Of a DNA stretch of 64,000 bases, positions 35,747 through 44,928 are shown one piece after another. Both the position numbers and the translations under genes were made by a program. The stretch is taken from the NCBI RefSeq assembly GCF_000717595.1, contig NZ_JNZO01000024.1:62001-126000 (forward strand), read 5' to 3'. Source of the stretch: Streptomyces flavochromogenes (GTDB lineage: Bacteria > Actinomycetota > Actinomycetes > Streptomycetales > Streptomycetaceae). The stretch's first letter is position 1; the number at the start of each line of letters is the position of its first letter. Under the pieces are notes generated by a model. The model was not told where the DNA came from. It did not search any database and saw only the letters and a list, made by a program, of their open reading frames with translations.

Positions 35747-37303
35747 TCAGCCGCCCATCAGCAAGGCCTGGTCGAGGGCCTGGAGGAAGCGGTTCGTCGT
35801 GACCCGGTCCCGGACCGCGATCCGCAGCCAGTTCCGGTCGAGCCCCGGGAAGGTGTCGCCCCGGCGGGCCGCGAAGCCCAGCGACCGCAGCCGCTCCCGG
35901 ATCGCGTCCGCCCCGTCGATCCGCAGCAGCACGAAGGGGCCCTCCGATCCCGGCACCGTCCGCACCTCGTCGAACTCCGCGAGCCCGGCGAGCAGATGGG
36001 CCCGCTCGACCCCGATCCGGTGCGCCGCGTGCTCGGCCTCCGCGAGCGCCGCCCGCGACATGCACGCCTCCGCCGCCACCAGGGCCGGCGTCGACACCGG
36101 CCACAGGGGCTGCGTCCGCTCCAGGGCGGCGATCGTCGCCGGCTCGGCCAGCACGTACCCGATCCGCAGTCCGGCGAGCCCCCACGTCTTGGTGAGGCTG
36201 CGCAGCACCACGAGCCCCGGCACATCGGTCCGCCCGGCCAGCGACTCGCGCTCGCCCGGCACCGCGTCCAGGAACGCCTCGTCGACCACCAGGGTCCGCC
36301 AGGGTCTCGCGAGCGCGGCGATCGAGCCGGCCGGGTGCAGCACGGACGTGGGGTTCGTGGGGTTCCCGATGACCACCAGGTCCGCGTCCTCGGGGACCGC
36401 CGCCGGATCCAGCCGGAAACCGTCCTCCTCGCGCAGCAGCACCCGGCCCACCTCGTGGCCGACGTCGCGCAGCGCCGCCTCCGGCTCGGTGAACTGCGGA
36501 TGCACCACGACGGGCCGCCGCACCGGAAGCGCCCGCGCGATCAGCACGAAGGCCTCGGCCGCACCGGCCGTGAGCAGCACCCGGTTCGAGGGCAGATCGT
36601 GCCGCTCGGCCACGGCCGCGCGCGCGGCCCGGCCGTCCGGGTAGGCGGCGAGTCCGGTCAGGGAGTCGGCGATCCGCTCCCGCAGCCAGTCCGGTGGGGT
36701 GTTCGTCCGGACGTTGACCGCCAGATCGATGAGTTTCTCGTCCCGTACCTCGGCGTCACCGTGGTGGCGCAGGTCGTGGGCGTCGGTATGCAGGTGCATG
36801 TCCATGGCCGCCGTCGTGTGGGGGGTGGGGATGGTGGGGGGTGAGCCAGGCTCGCCAGCGATGTACCCGTGAGTTCGGGGCAACAACCGTACGCCTGGGG
36901 CGTCTTCGTTCGGACGAACCGGGACGGAACCGGCCAGAGCGCACGTTACGCGGCGGGCTTTCCGCTTCGGTACGAGCAGCCCGACGGACGTGCCCCCGCC
37001 CGCCGCCAGCAGCGCGGCCGCCTCCGCCACCGAGGCCGTACCCGTCGCGGCCAGCGGCCGCGCCGACGGATGCGGCACGGGCACGGCCGCGAGCTCCTCC
37101 GCCGTGAACGCCCGCACCGGGACGCCGAGCTCCTCCGCCGCCCCCACGATCCCCGGTTCCGCCGCCCGCGCGTCGAGCGTGCCGAGCGAGCGGACGTCCG
37201 CACGCGTCAGCCCCGCCTCCCGCAGCACCGCCTCGACCAGGGCGAGGACCTCGTCCACCGGGACCCCGGCCCGGGCGCCGACACCGAGGTGCGCGGACGC
37301 CAC
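35747..37303 (-). CDS. CbiG C-terminal domain fused to CobC-like aminotransferase
   Basis: One 518-residue reading frame without stops covers two cobalamin proteins. Residues about 1-125 match the CbiG C-terminal/CobE domain (LGVGARAGVPVDEVLALVEA, LGTLDARAAEPGI, and the VGLLVPKRKARR end). After a poorly conserved linker of about 45 residues, a class I/II aminotransferase of the Rv2231c/CobC type begins (DLRHHGDAEVRDEKLIDLAVNV), with the PLP lysine in LRSLTKTWGLAGLRIGY. CobC-type enzymes are linked to the aminopropanol-phosphate arm of B12. If the first domain is translated it must be fused, since no stop intervenes; the alternative is an aminotransferase-only start at 36805. The GTG at 37303 lies 21 bases from the divergent ZIP gene. 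Confidence 0.72.
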   Translation of the reverse strand: MASAHLGVGARAGVPVDEVLALVEAVLREAGLTRADVRSLGTLDARAAEPGIVGAAEELGVPVRAFTAEELAAVPVPHPSARPLAATGTASVAEAAALLAAGGGTSVGLLVPKRKARRVTCALAGSVPVRPNEDAPGVRLLPRTHGYIAGEPGSPPTIPTPHTTAAMDMHLHTDAHDLRHHGDAEVRDEKLIDLAVNVRTNTPPDWLRERIADSLTGLAAYPDGRAARAAVAERHDLPSNRVLLTAGAAEAFVLIARALPVRRPVVVHPQFTEPEAALRDVGHEVGRVLLREEDGFRLDPAAVPEDADLVVIGNPTNPTSVLHPAGSIAALARPWRTLVVDEAFLDAVPGERESLAGRTDVPGLVVLRSLTKTWGLAGLRIGYVLAEPATIAALERTQPLWPVSTPALVAAEACMSRAALAEAEHAAHRIGVERAHLLAGLAEFDEVRTVPGSEGPFVLLRIDGADAIRERLRSLGFAARRGDTFPGLDRNWLRIAVRDRVTTNRFLQALDQALLMGG

Positions 37304-37324
37304 CCCATCCGATACCAAAGGCCC

Positions 37325-38053
37325 ATGGCTGTAGTCGTCGCGCTCGGCGCGTTCCTCATGACGCTCTTCGGCGGCTGGGTCGCGGGACGCGTCACCGACC
37401 GGCGCCACCTCGTCCTCGGCCTCGCCGGCGGACTCATGCTCGGCGTCGTCGGACTCGACCTGCTGCCCGAGGCCATGGAGGCGGCGGGCGACGAGGTCTT
37501 CGGAGTCCCGGAGGCCCTGCTGCTCTTCGTCGGAGGCTTCCTCCTCGCCCACGTCGTGGAGCGGCTCCTCGCCGTACGCCGGGCCGCACACGGTGTCGCG
37601 GCCGACGAGAGGGTCCCGCAGGTCGGCATGACGGCGGCGGCCGCGATGGTCGGTCACAGCCTGATGGACGGCATCGCGCTGGGCGCCGCCTTCCAGGTCG
37701 GCGGCGGCATGGGCGCCACCGTCGCCCTCGCCGTCATCACCCATGACTTCGCCGACGGCTTCAACACGTACACGATCACCAGCCTCTACGGGAACGCCCG
37801 CCGCAAGGCCGTCGGCATGCTCGTCGCCGACGCCCTCGCGCCCCTGGTCGGCGCCGCCTCCACCCTGCTGTTCACCCTTCCGGTGGAACTCCTCGGCAGC
37901 TATCTGGGGTTCTTCGGGGGCGCCCTGCTCTACCTGGCCGCCGCCGAGATCCTGCCGGAAGCCCACCACACCCACCCCGCCCGCTCCACCCTGCTGTGCA
38001 CGGTGGGGGGCGTCGGCTTCATCTGGCTCGTGGTGGGAGTCTCCGGCGGCTGA
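37325..38053 (+). CDS. ZIP-family metal transporter
   Basis: A 242-residue membrane protein with about eight helices. Metal-binding signatures of ZIP transporters are visible: MVGHSLMDGIALG in helix 4 and ITHDFADGFNTYT in helix 5, with a later AAEILPEAHH. ZIP proteins import divalent metals such as zinc; the cobalamin context allows cobalt or zinc. The ATG at 37325 is used; the longer upstream frame is a shadow of the divergent cobalamin gene. Its end is two bases from that of the convergent cobB gene. Confidence 0.88.
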   Translation: MAVVVALGAFLMTLFGGWVAGRVTDRRHLVLGLAGGLMLGVVGLDLLPEAMEAAGDEVFGVPEALLLFVGGFLLAHVVERLLAVRRAAHGVAADERVPQVGMTAAAAMVGHSLMDGIALGAAFQVGGGMGATVALAVITHDFADGFNTYTITSLYGNARRKAVGMLVADALAPLVGAASTLLFTLPVELLGSYLGFFGGALLYLAAAEILPEAHHTHPARSTLLCTVGGVGFIWLVVGVSGG

Positions 38054-38055
38054 TC

Positions 38056-39468
38056 TCACCTGCAGTGCTCCACGAAACGCGCGGCGGCGTCCGGGGACCC
38101 CGCCCAGTGGGTGTGGACATAGCTGGCGTGCACCCCGTCCTGCACGAAGCCCTCGACCCGCCGCTCGGGCAGGCGCAGCCCCCACGCGGCCCGCGCCCCG
38201 GCGCCCGGCTCGATGACCGTCCGGTGGAACTCGTGGCCCCGCATCCGCGCCCCGGCGGGCGCGAGGACGCTGTCGCTCACGGCGACGGCGTCCCGGTACC
38301 CGAGGGTGAGCCGCTCGGACATCCGCGCGTCCGCGTCGAGCACCCCGCACATGGGGGTGCCGTCGAGCGACCGCGCGAGATACAGCAGCCCGGCGCACTC
38401 GGCGGCGATGGGCGCGCCGGAGGCGGCGAGCGCGGCGACGGCCTTCCGCAACGGCTCGTTGGCGGACAGCTGCGCGCCGTACATCTCGGGGAATCCGCCG
38501 CCTATGACGAGCCCGGTCGTCCCCTCGGGAAGGGCTTCGTCCCGAAGCGGGTCGAAGGTGACGACCTCGGCGCCGGCGGCGGTGAGCAGTTCGGCGTGCT
38601 CGGCGTACGAGAACGTGAACGCAGCCCCACCGGCGACGGCGATCCGTACGGGGGGCATGCGTTCCGCCGGGGCGACGGGGGCACACCCGGACGGACTCCG
38701 GGGGAGGGCGGGTGCCACGGGACCTCCGGCGTGCAGTCGTCCCGCGACCTCGGGCGACCACGCCTCGGTGTGCAACTCGGGCGCACTGCGCGCCAGCGCG
38801 AGCAGCGCCTCCAGATCGCACCCGGCACGCACCTGCTCTGCCTGCGCGGCAACCGCCTCCACCGCCGCGGCCTGCCGCTCGGCCACCGGCACGAGCCCCA
38901 GGTGCCGCGACGGCGTAGCCACGGCCGGCGCCCGCCGCAGCACCCCGAGAACGGGAACCCCGGACTCCCCGAGCGCCTCCCGCAGCAGGTGCTCGTGCCG
39001 GTCCGTGGCGACCTTGTTCAGGATCACGCCCCCGATCCGCACCTCCGGATCCCAGGACGCGAACCCGTGCACGAGCGCCGCCACCGACCGCGACTGCGAG
39101 GACGCGTCGACGACCAGCACCACCGGCGCCTTGAGCAGCTTCGACACCTGCGCGGTGGAGGCGAGTTCGCCCTGGTCGGCGGCCCCGTCGTACAGGCCCA
39201 TGACACCCTCGACGACCGCCAGGTCGCACCCGCGCGCCCCGTGCTCGAAGAGCGGCGCGATCAGCCCCGTACCGCACATGTACGCGTCGAGGTTGCGGCC
39301 CGGCCGCCCCGTGGCGAGCGCGTGGTAGCCGGGGTCGATGTAGTCCGGTCCGACCTTGTGGGGCGAGACCGCCAGACCACGGCCGGCGAACGCGGCCATC
39401 AGGCCGGTCGCGACCGTGGTCTTGCCCGCGCCCGACGAGGGCGCGGCGATGACGAGACGTGCTACCAC
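38056..39468 (-). CDS. cobB: Cobyrinate a,c-diamide synthase
   Basis: A 470-residue enzyme that amidates the a and c carboxylates of (hydrogeno)cobyrinate using ATP and glutamine. The P-loop is SSGAGKTT at the N-terminus, followed by KVGPDYIDPGYH. The glutamine amidotransferase domain occupies the C-terminal half, with the nucleophile in AAECAGLLYLA and GGGFPEMY before it. It is the last gene of the riboswitch-controlled operon and overlaps cobO by seven bases. Confidence 0.95.
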   Translation of the reverse strand: MVARLVIAAPSSGAGKTTVATGLMAAFAGRGLAVSPHKVGPDYIDPGYHALATGRPGRNLDAYMCGTGLIAPLFEHGARGCDLAVVEGVMGLYDGAADQGELASTAQVSKLLKAPVVLVVDASSQSRSVAALVHGFASWDPEVRIGGVILNKVATDRHEHLLREALGESGVPVLGVLRRAPAVATPSRHLGLVPVAERQAAAVEAVAAQAEQVRAGCDLEALLALARSAPELHTEAWSPEVAGRLHAGGPVAPALPRSPSGCAPVAPAERMPPVRIAVAGGAAFTFSYAEHAELLTAAGAEVVTFDPLRDEALPEGTTGLVIGGGFPEMYGAQLSANEPLRKAVAALAASGAPIAAECAGLLYLARSLDGTPMCGVLDADARMSERLTLGYRDAVAVSDSVLAPAGARMRGHEFHRTVIEPGAGARAAWGLRLPERRVEGFVQDGVHASYVHTHWAGSPDAAARFVEHCR

Positions 39469-40070
39469 TCGATGCCCCGCTGGCCCTTCTGACCGGCGTC
39501 CATCGGGTGCTTGACCTTGGACATGTCGGTGACGAGATCCGCGAAGTCGACGAGCTCCTGCGGCGCGTTGCGGCCCGTGATGACGACGTGCTGGTGCCCG
39601 GGACGGTCGCGCAGCACCTGGACGACCTCGGCCGTGTCGATCCAGCCCCAGTGCAGCAGGTACGCGAACTCGTCGAGGACGTAGAACGTGTACTTCTCCT
39701 CGGCGAGGTCCCGCTTGACCTGCTCCCAGCCCTCGCGGGCCTTCTCCTCGTGCGACTGCTCGCCCTCGGCGACCTCGCGCTGGATCCAGGACCAGCCCTC
39801 ACCCATCTTGTTCCAGGTGACCGTGCCGCCCTTGCCGGTCTCGCCGAGCGCCTTGAGGGCGTTCTCCTCGCCGACCCTCCACTTGGCGGACTTCACGAAC
39901 TGGAACACCCCGATCGGCCAGCCCTGGTTCCAGGCGCGCAGCGCCATGCCGAACGCGGCGGTCGACTTCCCCTTGCCGACGCCCGTGTGCACCATCACCA
40001 GCGCGCGGTTGCGGCGCTGACGGGTGGTGAGACCGTCGTCGGGAACGACGGTCGGCTGTCCCTGCGGCAT
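39462..40070 (-). CDS. cobO: Cob(I)yrinic acid a,c-diamide adenosyltransferase
   Basis: A 202-residue CobA/CobO/BtuR-type ATP:corrinoid adenosyltransferase. The P-loop is HTGVGKGKSTAAFG near residue 30, with WNKMGEGWSW and YVLDEFAYLLHWGWID as further family marks. It attaches the 5'-deoxyadenosyl group to the reduced corrinoid. Its ATG overlaps the stop of the chelatase gene by one base (TAATG), showing tight translational coupling. Confidence 0.96.
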   Translation of the reverse strand: MPQGQPTVVPDDGLTTRQRRNRALVMVHTGVGKGKSTAAFGMALRAWNQGWPIGVFQFVKSAKWRVGEENALKALGETGKGGTVTWNKMGEGWSWIQREVAEGEQSHEEKAREGWEQVKRDLAEEKYTFYVLDEFAYLLHWGWIDTAEVVQVLRDRPGHQHVVITGRNAPQELVDFADLVTDMSKVKHPMDAGQKGQRGIEW

Positions 40071-42136
40071 TAAGCGGCCCTCCTGGCAGTGGTCTTCCGG
40101 TTTCCCTGTACGTCCCGGACGAGGCCGGCGATCGAGTCGGCGCGCAGCTCGTCCAGGGTGACGGCGGTGCCGCCGAGTTCACGGGCGAGCTCCCGGGCGA
40201 GCCCGAGCCGCACCGGTCCCGTCTCGCAGTCGACGACGACCGAGGCCGTGCCGTCGGCGGCGTGCAGCCGCGCCGCCCGGGCGGCGAGCGCCACCGGGTC
40301 GGCGCCGCCGCCGGTCGCCCGCCCGTCGGTGACGACGACGAGCAGCGGGCGGCGTGAGGGGTCGCGCAACCGCTCGACGCGCAGGACGTCGTGGGCCTTG
40401 AGAAGACCGGCCGACAGCGGGGTACGGCCACCGGTCGGGAGCTTCTCCAGCCGGGCGGCGGCCGCGTCGACGGACGAGGTCGGCGGCAGCGCGACCTCGG
40501 CGTCGCGGCCCCGGAAGGTGATGAGGCCGACCTTGTCGCGGCGCTGGTAGGCGTCGAGCAGCAGGGAGAGCACGGCGCCCTTGACGGCGCTCATCCGCTG
40601 CCGGGCCGCCATCGAGCCGGAGGCGTCCACGGCGAAGAGCACCAGGTTCCCCTCGCGCCCCTCCCGCGTCGCCTGCCGCAGGTCGTCCCGGCGGACCACG
40701 AGCCCGGGGCCGGTCCGCCCACGGGCCTTCTGGTGCGGGGCGGCGGCCTGCACGGTGGCGGCCAGGTGCAGCTTGGTCAGCGTGCCCCGGGGGCGTACGG
40801 ATCCGGTGGTGCGGCCGTGCTCGGTGCGGGCCCGGGAGCGGCGCCCGGCCGCGCCCTCGCCGAGGCCGGGGACGCTGAGCACCTTCGTACGGAAGGGCTC
40901 GGCGGCGGCGACGGCGGCGCGCTCACCGGAACCGGCGCTCTGCGGGGCGGGTTCGGGCGAAGGCGAGGGCGCGGGCGCGGGCGGGGAGGTCTCCCCGGGC
41001 GCGGGGGAGTTCTCGGCGGCGGGCCCGTCGCTCTGCGGCGGGACACCCCCTCCGGGACCGCCGTCACCCGGACCGCCGTCACCGGGACCGTCGGGATCGG
41101 GGTCCTCGTCCGGCTCCTGGTCCTGGCCCTTGAACTCCTCCAGGGTCTCGTCGAGCTTGTCCTCGTCGAGGCCGGGAGCGTCGAAGGGGGAGCGGCGCCG
41201 CCGGTGCGGGAGGGCGAGCAGGGCGGCCTGCCGCACGTCCTCGGAGGTGACCTCGGTGCGGCCGGCCCAGGCGGCGAGCGCGGTCGCGGTGCGGGCCATG
41301 ACGATGTCGGCGCGCATGCCGTCGACCTCGAAGGCGGCGCAGGTGGCCGCGATCTGGAGCAGCACGGCGTCGCCGAGCGTCACCTGGGGGAGCAACGCCC
41401 GCGCGGTGACGATCCGTTCGCGCAGCGCGGCCTCGTCCGCGGCCCAGCGGTCGGCGAAGACGGCGGGGTCGTCCTCGAAGGCGAGCCGCCGCCGGACGAC
41501 CTCGACGCGCTGCTGCGGGTCGCGCGACGCGGCGACCTCGACGGTCAGCCCGAACCGGTCGAGCAGCTGGGGCCGCAGTTCGCCCTCCTCTGGGTTCATG
41601 GTCCCGACGAGCAGGAAGCGGGCGGCGTGCCGTACGGAGACGCCCTCCCGCTCGACGTAGGAGGACCCCATGGCGGCGGCGTCGAGGAGATGGTCGATGA
41701 GGTGGTCGCTGAGCAGGTTGACCTCGTCGACGTAGAGGATCCCGCGATGGGCGGAGGCGAGGAGACCGGGCTCGAAGGCCTTGACGCCCTCGCTGAGCGC
41801 CTTCTCGATGTCGAGGGAGCCGACGAGCCGGTCCTCGGAGGCGCCGACGGGCAGCTCGACCATCCGCGCGGGCCGCTCGGTGCCCGGCGCCGTCCCGTGC
41901 GGGCCGTCGGGGCAGCCGAGGTCGGGCGAGGCCGGATCGCAGCTGAACCGGCAGCCCGCGACGACGGGCACGGCGGGCAGCAGCTCGGCGAGGGCGCGTA
42001 CGGCGGTGGACTTGGCGGTCCCCTTCTCACCCCGCACGAGCACACCGCCGACGGCCGGGCTGACGGCGTTGAGCAGCAGCGCGAGCCGCAGGTCGTCCAT
42101 GCCGACGACGGCGGTGAACGGATAGCGGGTGCTCAT
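40070..42136 (-). CDS. ChlI/ChlD-type cobaltochelatase ATPase subunit
   Basis: A 688-residue protein combining a MoxR/ChlI-like AAA+ ATPase with a ChlD-like C-terminus. The Walker A is GEKGTAKST and the Walker B is ILYVDEVNLLSDH in the first 150 residues. A long proline- and acid-rich linker at about 345-430 leads to a von Willebrand A domain with the MIDAS motif DASGSM. Magnesium chelatase uses these as two subunits; the fused form in cobalamin loci is taken as the partner of CobN for cobalt insertion. No cobN gene lies in the window. The ATG at 42136 is clear. Confidence 0.92.
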   Translation of the reverse strand: MSTRYPFTAVVGMDDLRLALLLNAVSPAVGGVLVRGEKGTAKSTAVRALAELLPAVPVVAGCRFSCDPASPDLGCPDGPHGTAPGTERPARMVELPVGASEDRLVGSLDIEKALSEGVKAFEPGLLASAHRGILYVDEVNLLSDHLIDHLLDAAAMGSSYVEREGVSVRHAARFLLVGTMNPEEGELRPQLLDRFGLTVEVAASRDPQQRVEVVRRRLAFEDDPAVFADRWAADEAALRERIVTARALLPQVTLGDAVLLQIAATCAAFEVDGMRADIVMARTATALAAWAGRTEVTSEDVRQAALLALPHRRRRSPFDAPGLDEDKLDETLEEFKGQDQEPDEDPDPDGPGDGGPGDGGPGGGVPPQSDGPAAENSPAPGETSPPAPAPSPSPEPAPQSAGSGERAAVAAAEPFRTKVLSVPGLGEGAAGRRSRARTEHGRTTGSVRPRGTLTKLHLAATVQAAAPHQKARGRTGPGLVVRRDDLRQATREGREGNLVLFAVDASGSMAARQRMSAVKGAVLSLLLDAYQRRDKVGLITFRGRDAEVALPPTSSVDAAAARLEKLPTGGRTPLSAGLLKAHDVLRVERLRDPSRRPLLVVVTDGRATGGGADPVALAARAARLHAADGTASVVVDCETGPVRLGLARELARELGGTAVTLDELRADSIAGLVRDVQGNRKTTARRAA

Positions 42137-42191
42137 CGGGTGGTCCTCTCCTTCGGTTCGGTTCGCTGATGTCCTGTGGGACGGCCTCGCG

Positions 42192-43739
42192 TCACGGCGC
42201 ACCCGGCGGCACGAACGGCAGCCCCGAAGGAGCCCCCTCCTCGATCAACCGCAGCAGCGCGTCCGTGTCCGCGTGCTCCTCGATCAGGTCCCCCAGCCGG
42301 TCCAGCTGCTCCTCCCGCAGCGCCCCGAAGGACGTGTCCGGCGCCGGCACGAACCGCCGTCCGGCCGCCGTCGCGACCTCCCTCAGGAACGCCCGCCGGA
42401 ACCCGTCGCTCTCCAGGGAGCCGTGCCAGTGCGTACCCCACACGGACCCCACCCGACACCCGTCGAGGAAGGGTTCCCCGCCGCGTACCTCCGCGACGCC
42501 GTGGTGGATCTCGTAGCCCTCGACCGGTTCCCCGAGCGCCGAGCCCACCGGCCGGGCGAGCGTCTTCTCCCGCGCGAACCGCACCCGTACGGGCAGCAGA
42601 CCGAGCCCGTCGACGGAGCCCGCACGGGACTCGACCTCGTCCTCGATGTGTTCGCCGAGCACCTGGAAGCCGCCGCAGATGCCGAGTACCGGGCGGCCCT
42701 CGGCGGCCCGTCGCGCCAGCGCGTCGGCGAGCCCGCGCTCCCGCAGCCAGGCGAGCGCCTTGACCGTCCCGCGAGTGCCCGGCACGACGACCAGGTCCGC
42801 GTCGACGAGCTCCTCCGCCCGGTCCACGAACCGCACGACGACACCCGGCTCGGCGGCCAGCGCGTCCACGTCCGTGAAGTTGGACATCAGAGGCACCGCG
42901 CAGACGGCGACCCGCAGCACGTCCTCACCGACCGGCGGCGCGACGACGGACTCACGCACCGCACCCCGCAGGGAGACCCGGAGGCCGTCCTCCTCGTCGA
43001 TGCCGAGGCCGTGGGCGTACGGCAGGACGCCGAAGGTCCGCCGCCCGGTGAGCCCGTGCAGCATGTCCAGGCCCGGTTCGAGCAGGGTCACGTCACCGCG
43101 GAACTTGTTCACGAGGTAGCCCGCGATCAGCTCCTGGTCCTCGGGCGCGAGCAGCGCCGTCGTGCCGAAGAACTGGGCGAAGACCCCGCCCCGGTCGATG
43201 TCGCCGACCACGACGACGGGCAGCCGCGCGGCCCGCGCGATGCCCATGTTCACGATGTCGGTGCGCCGCAGGTTGATCTCGGCCGGGCTGCCGGCGCCCT
43301 CGCAGATCACGGCGTCGTACGTGCTCCGCAGCTCCTCCAGGCACGCGAGCACCGGCTCGAAGAGCTCCTTCTGACGTCCGCCGCGCAGTGCTGTCCCGGG
43401 GGACGACCCCCCGGGCCCCCCGAAGAAGCCGCGGGCGCTGAGCTCACCGACCGGCTTGCCCATCAGGACGACCTGGCTGGACCGGTCGCTGCCGGGCTTG
43501 AGCAGGACGGGGTTCATCAGCGCGGTGGGTTCCACCCGCGCCGCCTGCGCCTGCATGGCCTGGGCGCGCCCGATCTCGGCCCCCTCCCTCGTGACGAAGG
43601 AGTTGAGGGACATGTTCTGCCCCTTGAACGGCGCCACCTTCAGTCCCTTGCGGACCAGCCAGCGGCAGATGCCGGCCGTCACGACGCTCTTGCCGGCGTC
43701 GGACGTGGTCCCGGCGACGAGCAGTCCCCCACCCCTCAT
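42192..43739 (-). CDS. cobQ: Cobyric acid synthase
   Basis: A 515-residue glutamine-dependent enzyme that amidates the b, d, e and g carboxylates of adenosylcobyrinate a,c-diamide. The N-terminal P-loop is VAGTTSDAGKSVVTAG with APFKGQNMSLNSFVT after it. The C-terminal type I amidotransferase domain has the catalytic cysteine in LGICGGFQVLG and histidines in EIHHGV and WGTHWHG. The ATG at 43739 overlaps the cobD stop (ATGA). Confidence 0.96.
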   Translation of the reverse strand: MRGGGLLVAGTTSDAGKSVVTAGICRWLVRKGLKVAPFKGQNMSLNSFVTREGAEIGRAQAMQAQAARVEPTALMNPVLLKPGSDRSSQVVLMGKPVGELSARGFFGGPGGSSPGTALRGGRQKELFEPVLACLEELRSTYDAVICEGAGSPAEINLRRTDIVNMGIARAARLPVVVVGDIDRGGVFAQFFGTTALLAPEDQELIAGYLVNKFRGDVTLLEPGLDMLHGLTGRRTFGVLPYAHGLGIDEEDGLRVSLRGAVRESVVAPPVGEDVLRVAVCAVPLMSNFTDVDALAAEPGVVVRFVDRAEELVDADLVVVPGTRGTVKALAWLRERGLADALARRAAEGRPVLGICGGFQVLGEHIEDEVESRAGSVDGLGLLPVRVRFAREKTLARPVGSALGEPVEGYEIHHGVAEVRGGEPFLDGCRVGSVWGTHWHGSLESDGFRRAFLREVATAAGRRFVPAPDTSFGALREEQLDRLGDLIEEHADTDALLRLIEEGAPSGLPFVPPGAP

Positions 43740-44725
43740 GCGTTCCTCCGCTTCCGGGTCGACGCCGCCAGGGCGCCGATGATCAGCCGGCCGCCCACAC
43801 AGGCGGCCAGAGTGAGTCCGGTGACCCGGCGCGACAGGCGTACGGCCCGGTCGATGTCGGTCACCTCGACGGCCCGCCCCTCTCCGTTGAGCACCGGCCG
43901 GTGTTCGACCCGGCCGCCGTACGACAGGGTGCCCCCGAGGCGGATGCCGAGGGCGCCCGCGAAGGAGGCCTCGACGGGGCCCGCGTTGGGGCTGGGGTGC
44001 TTCGCCGCGTCGGCCCGCCAGGCGTTCAGGGCACCGCGCGGGTCTCCGCCGGCCACGGTCGCGAGGACGGCCGTCAGCCGTGCCCCGGGCCAGCCGGCCA
44101 CGTCGTCGAGCCGGGCCGAGGCCCAGCCGAAGCGGCGGTGACGCGGCGACTTGTGGCCGACCATCGCGTCGAGGGTGTTGACGGCCCGGAAGCCGACGAG
44201 GCCCGGTACGCCCGCGACCGCGCCCCAGAAGAGGGCGCCGACCACGGCGTCGGAGGTGTTCTCGGCGACCGATTCGACGACCGCGCGGGCCATCGCGGGT
44301 CCGTCCAGGGACTGCGGGTCGCGCCCGCAGAGATGGGGCAGCCGCTCCCGGGCGACGTCGAGGTCCCCGGCGGCGAGCGCGCCGCCGATCGCGCGGGCCT
44401 CCCGTCCCAGGGTCGTACCCCCGACGACGGCCCAGACGGAGGCGGCGGTCAGGGCGACGGCGACGGCCGGCCGGTTCCGTACGGCCCGGGCGGCGAGCGC
44501 TCCGAGGGCGACGGTGGAGCCGGCGCAGACGGCGGTGTACAGGGCACCCCAGCCGCGGTGGTCGTGGTGGAGGCGGTTCTCGACCGCGGCGGCCGCCCGG
44601 CCGAACGCGGCGACGGGATGTCCGCGGCGCGGATCGCCGACGAGCAGATCGACGGCGAGACCCGCGGCCGCTCCGTACGCGAATCCGTCCGGAGAAAGGC
44701 GGCGGGTACTGCTGCGGCCGGGCAT
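43736..44725 (-). CDS. cobD: Cobalamin biosynthesis protein CobD/CbiB
   Basis: A 329-residue membrane protein that joins aminopropanol (or its phosphate) to cobyric acid to make cobinamide. Signatures include LLVGDPRRGHPVAAFGR, the loop ESVAENTSDAVVGALFWGAVAGVPG and the NTLDAMVGHKSPRHRRFGWASARLDD stretch read in two parts. The ATG at 44725 follows GAGGA; a GTG at 44740 is in frame but lacks one. It is the first gene of the operon, directly behind the B12 riboswitch. Confidence 0.94.
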   Translation of the reverse strand: MPGRSSTRRLSPDGFAYGAAAGLAVDLLVGDPRRGHPVAAFGRAAAAVENRLHHDHRGWGALYTAVCAGSTVALGALAARAVRNRPAVAVALTAASVWAVVGGTTLGREARAIGGALAAGDLDVARERLPHLCGRDPQSLDGPAMARAVVESVAENTSDAVVGALFWGAVAGVPGLVGFRAVNTLDAMVGHKSPRHRRFGWASARLDDVAGWPGARLTAVLATVAGGDPRGALNAWRADAAKHPSPNAGPVEASFAGALGIRLGGTLSYGGRVEHRPVLNGEGRAVEVTDIDRAVRLSRRVTGLTLAACVGGRLIIGALAASTRKRRNA

Positions 44726-44764
44726 GGCGCATGTCCTCACTCAGGGTCCGCGCCCTGGATCGAC

Positions 44765-44870
44765 GTGACCGGCGGCGAGAGTTCCTGGCTCCCGGACCCT
44801 TCGGATCCGGTCACAGTGGCGGGACCGCGCCGGATTCGCACCGGACTTCCTCTGCTGCCGCCGTAATGGC
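44765..44870 (-). ncRNA. Cobalamin riboswitch
   Basis: On the minus strand the leader contains the conserved core of B12 aptamers: a GAGGAAGTCCGGTGCGAATC stretch, then CCGGCGCGGTCCCGCCACTG (the B12 box region) and GGGAGCCAGGAACTC. CGGCGGC near 44862 pairs with GCCGCCG near 44774 to close P1. A small hairpin, AGGG...CCCT, lies between the aptamer and the cobD ribosome-binding site and may sequester it. Binding of adenosylcobalamin should lower expression of the five-gene cob operon. Confidence 0.92.
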
Positions 44871-44876
44871 CTCGGC

Positions 44877-44906
44877 AGTCCACCACGGCCCGAGAACAGC
44901 CGTCAA
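44877..44906 (-). promoter_or_regulatory. Vegetative-type promoter for the cob operon
   Basis: On the minus strand, TTGACG (44906-44901) and TGGACT (44882-44877) are separated by 18 bases, a good match to a HrdB-type promoter. The predicted start near 44870 fits the 5' edge of the riboswitch aptamer. Confidence 0.6.
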
Positions 44907-44928
44907 CTCACCCTTGACCTGCATCGGG

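Noticed and set aside
36805..37303. A separate cobE gene
   Set aside because: There is no stop codon between this domain and the aminotransferase in the same frame, so a separate gene cannot be supported as the sequence stands.
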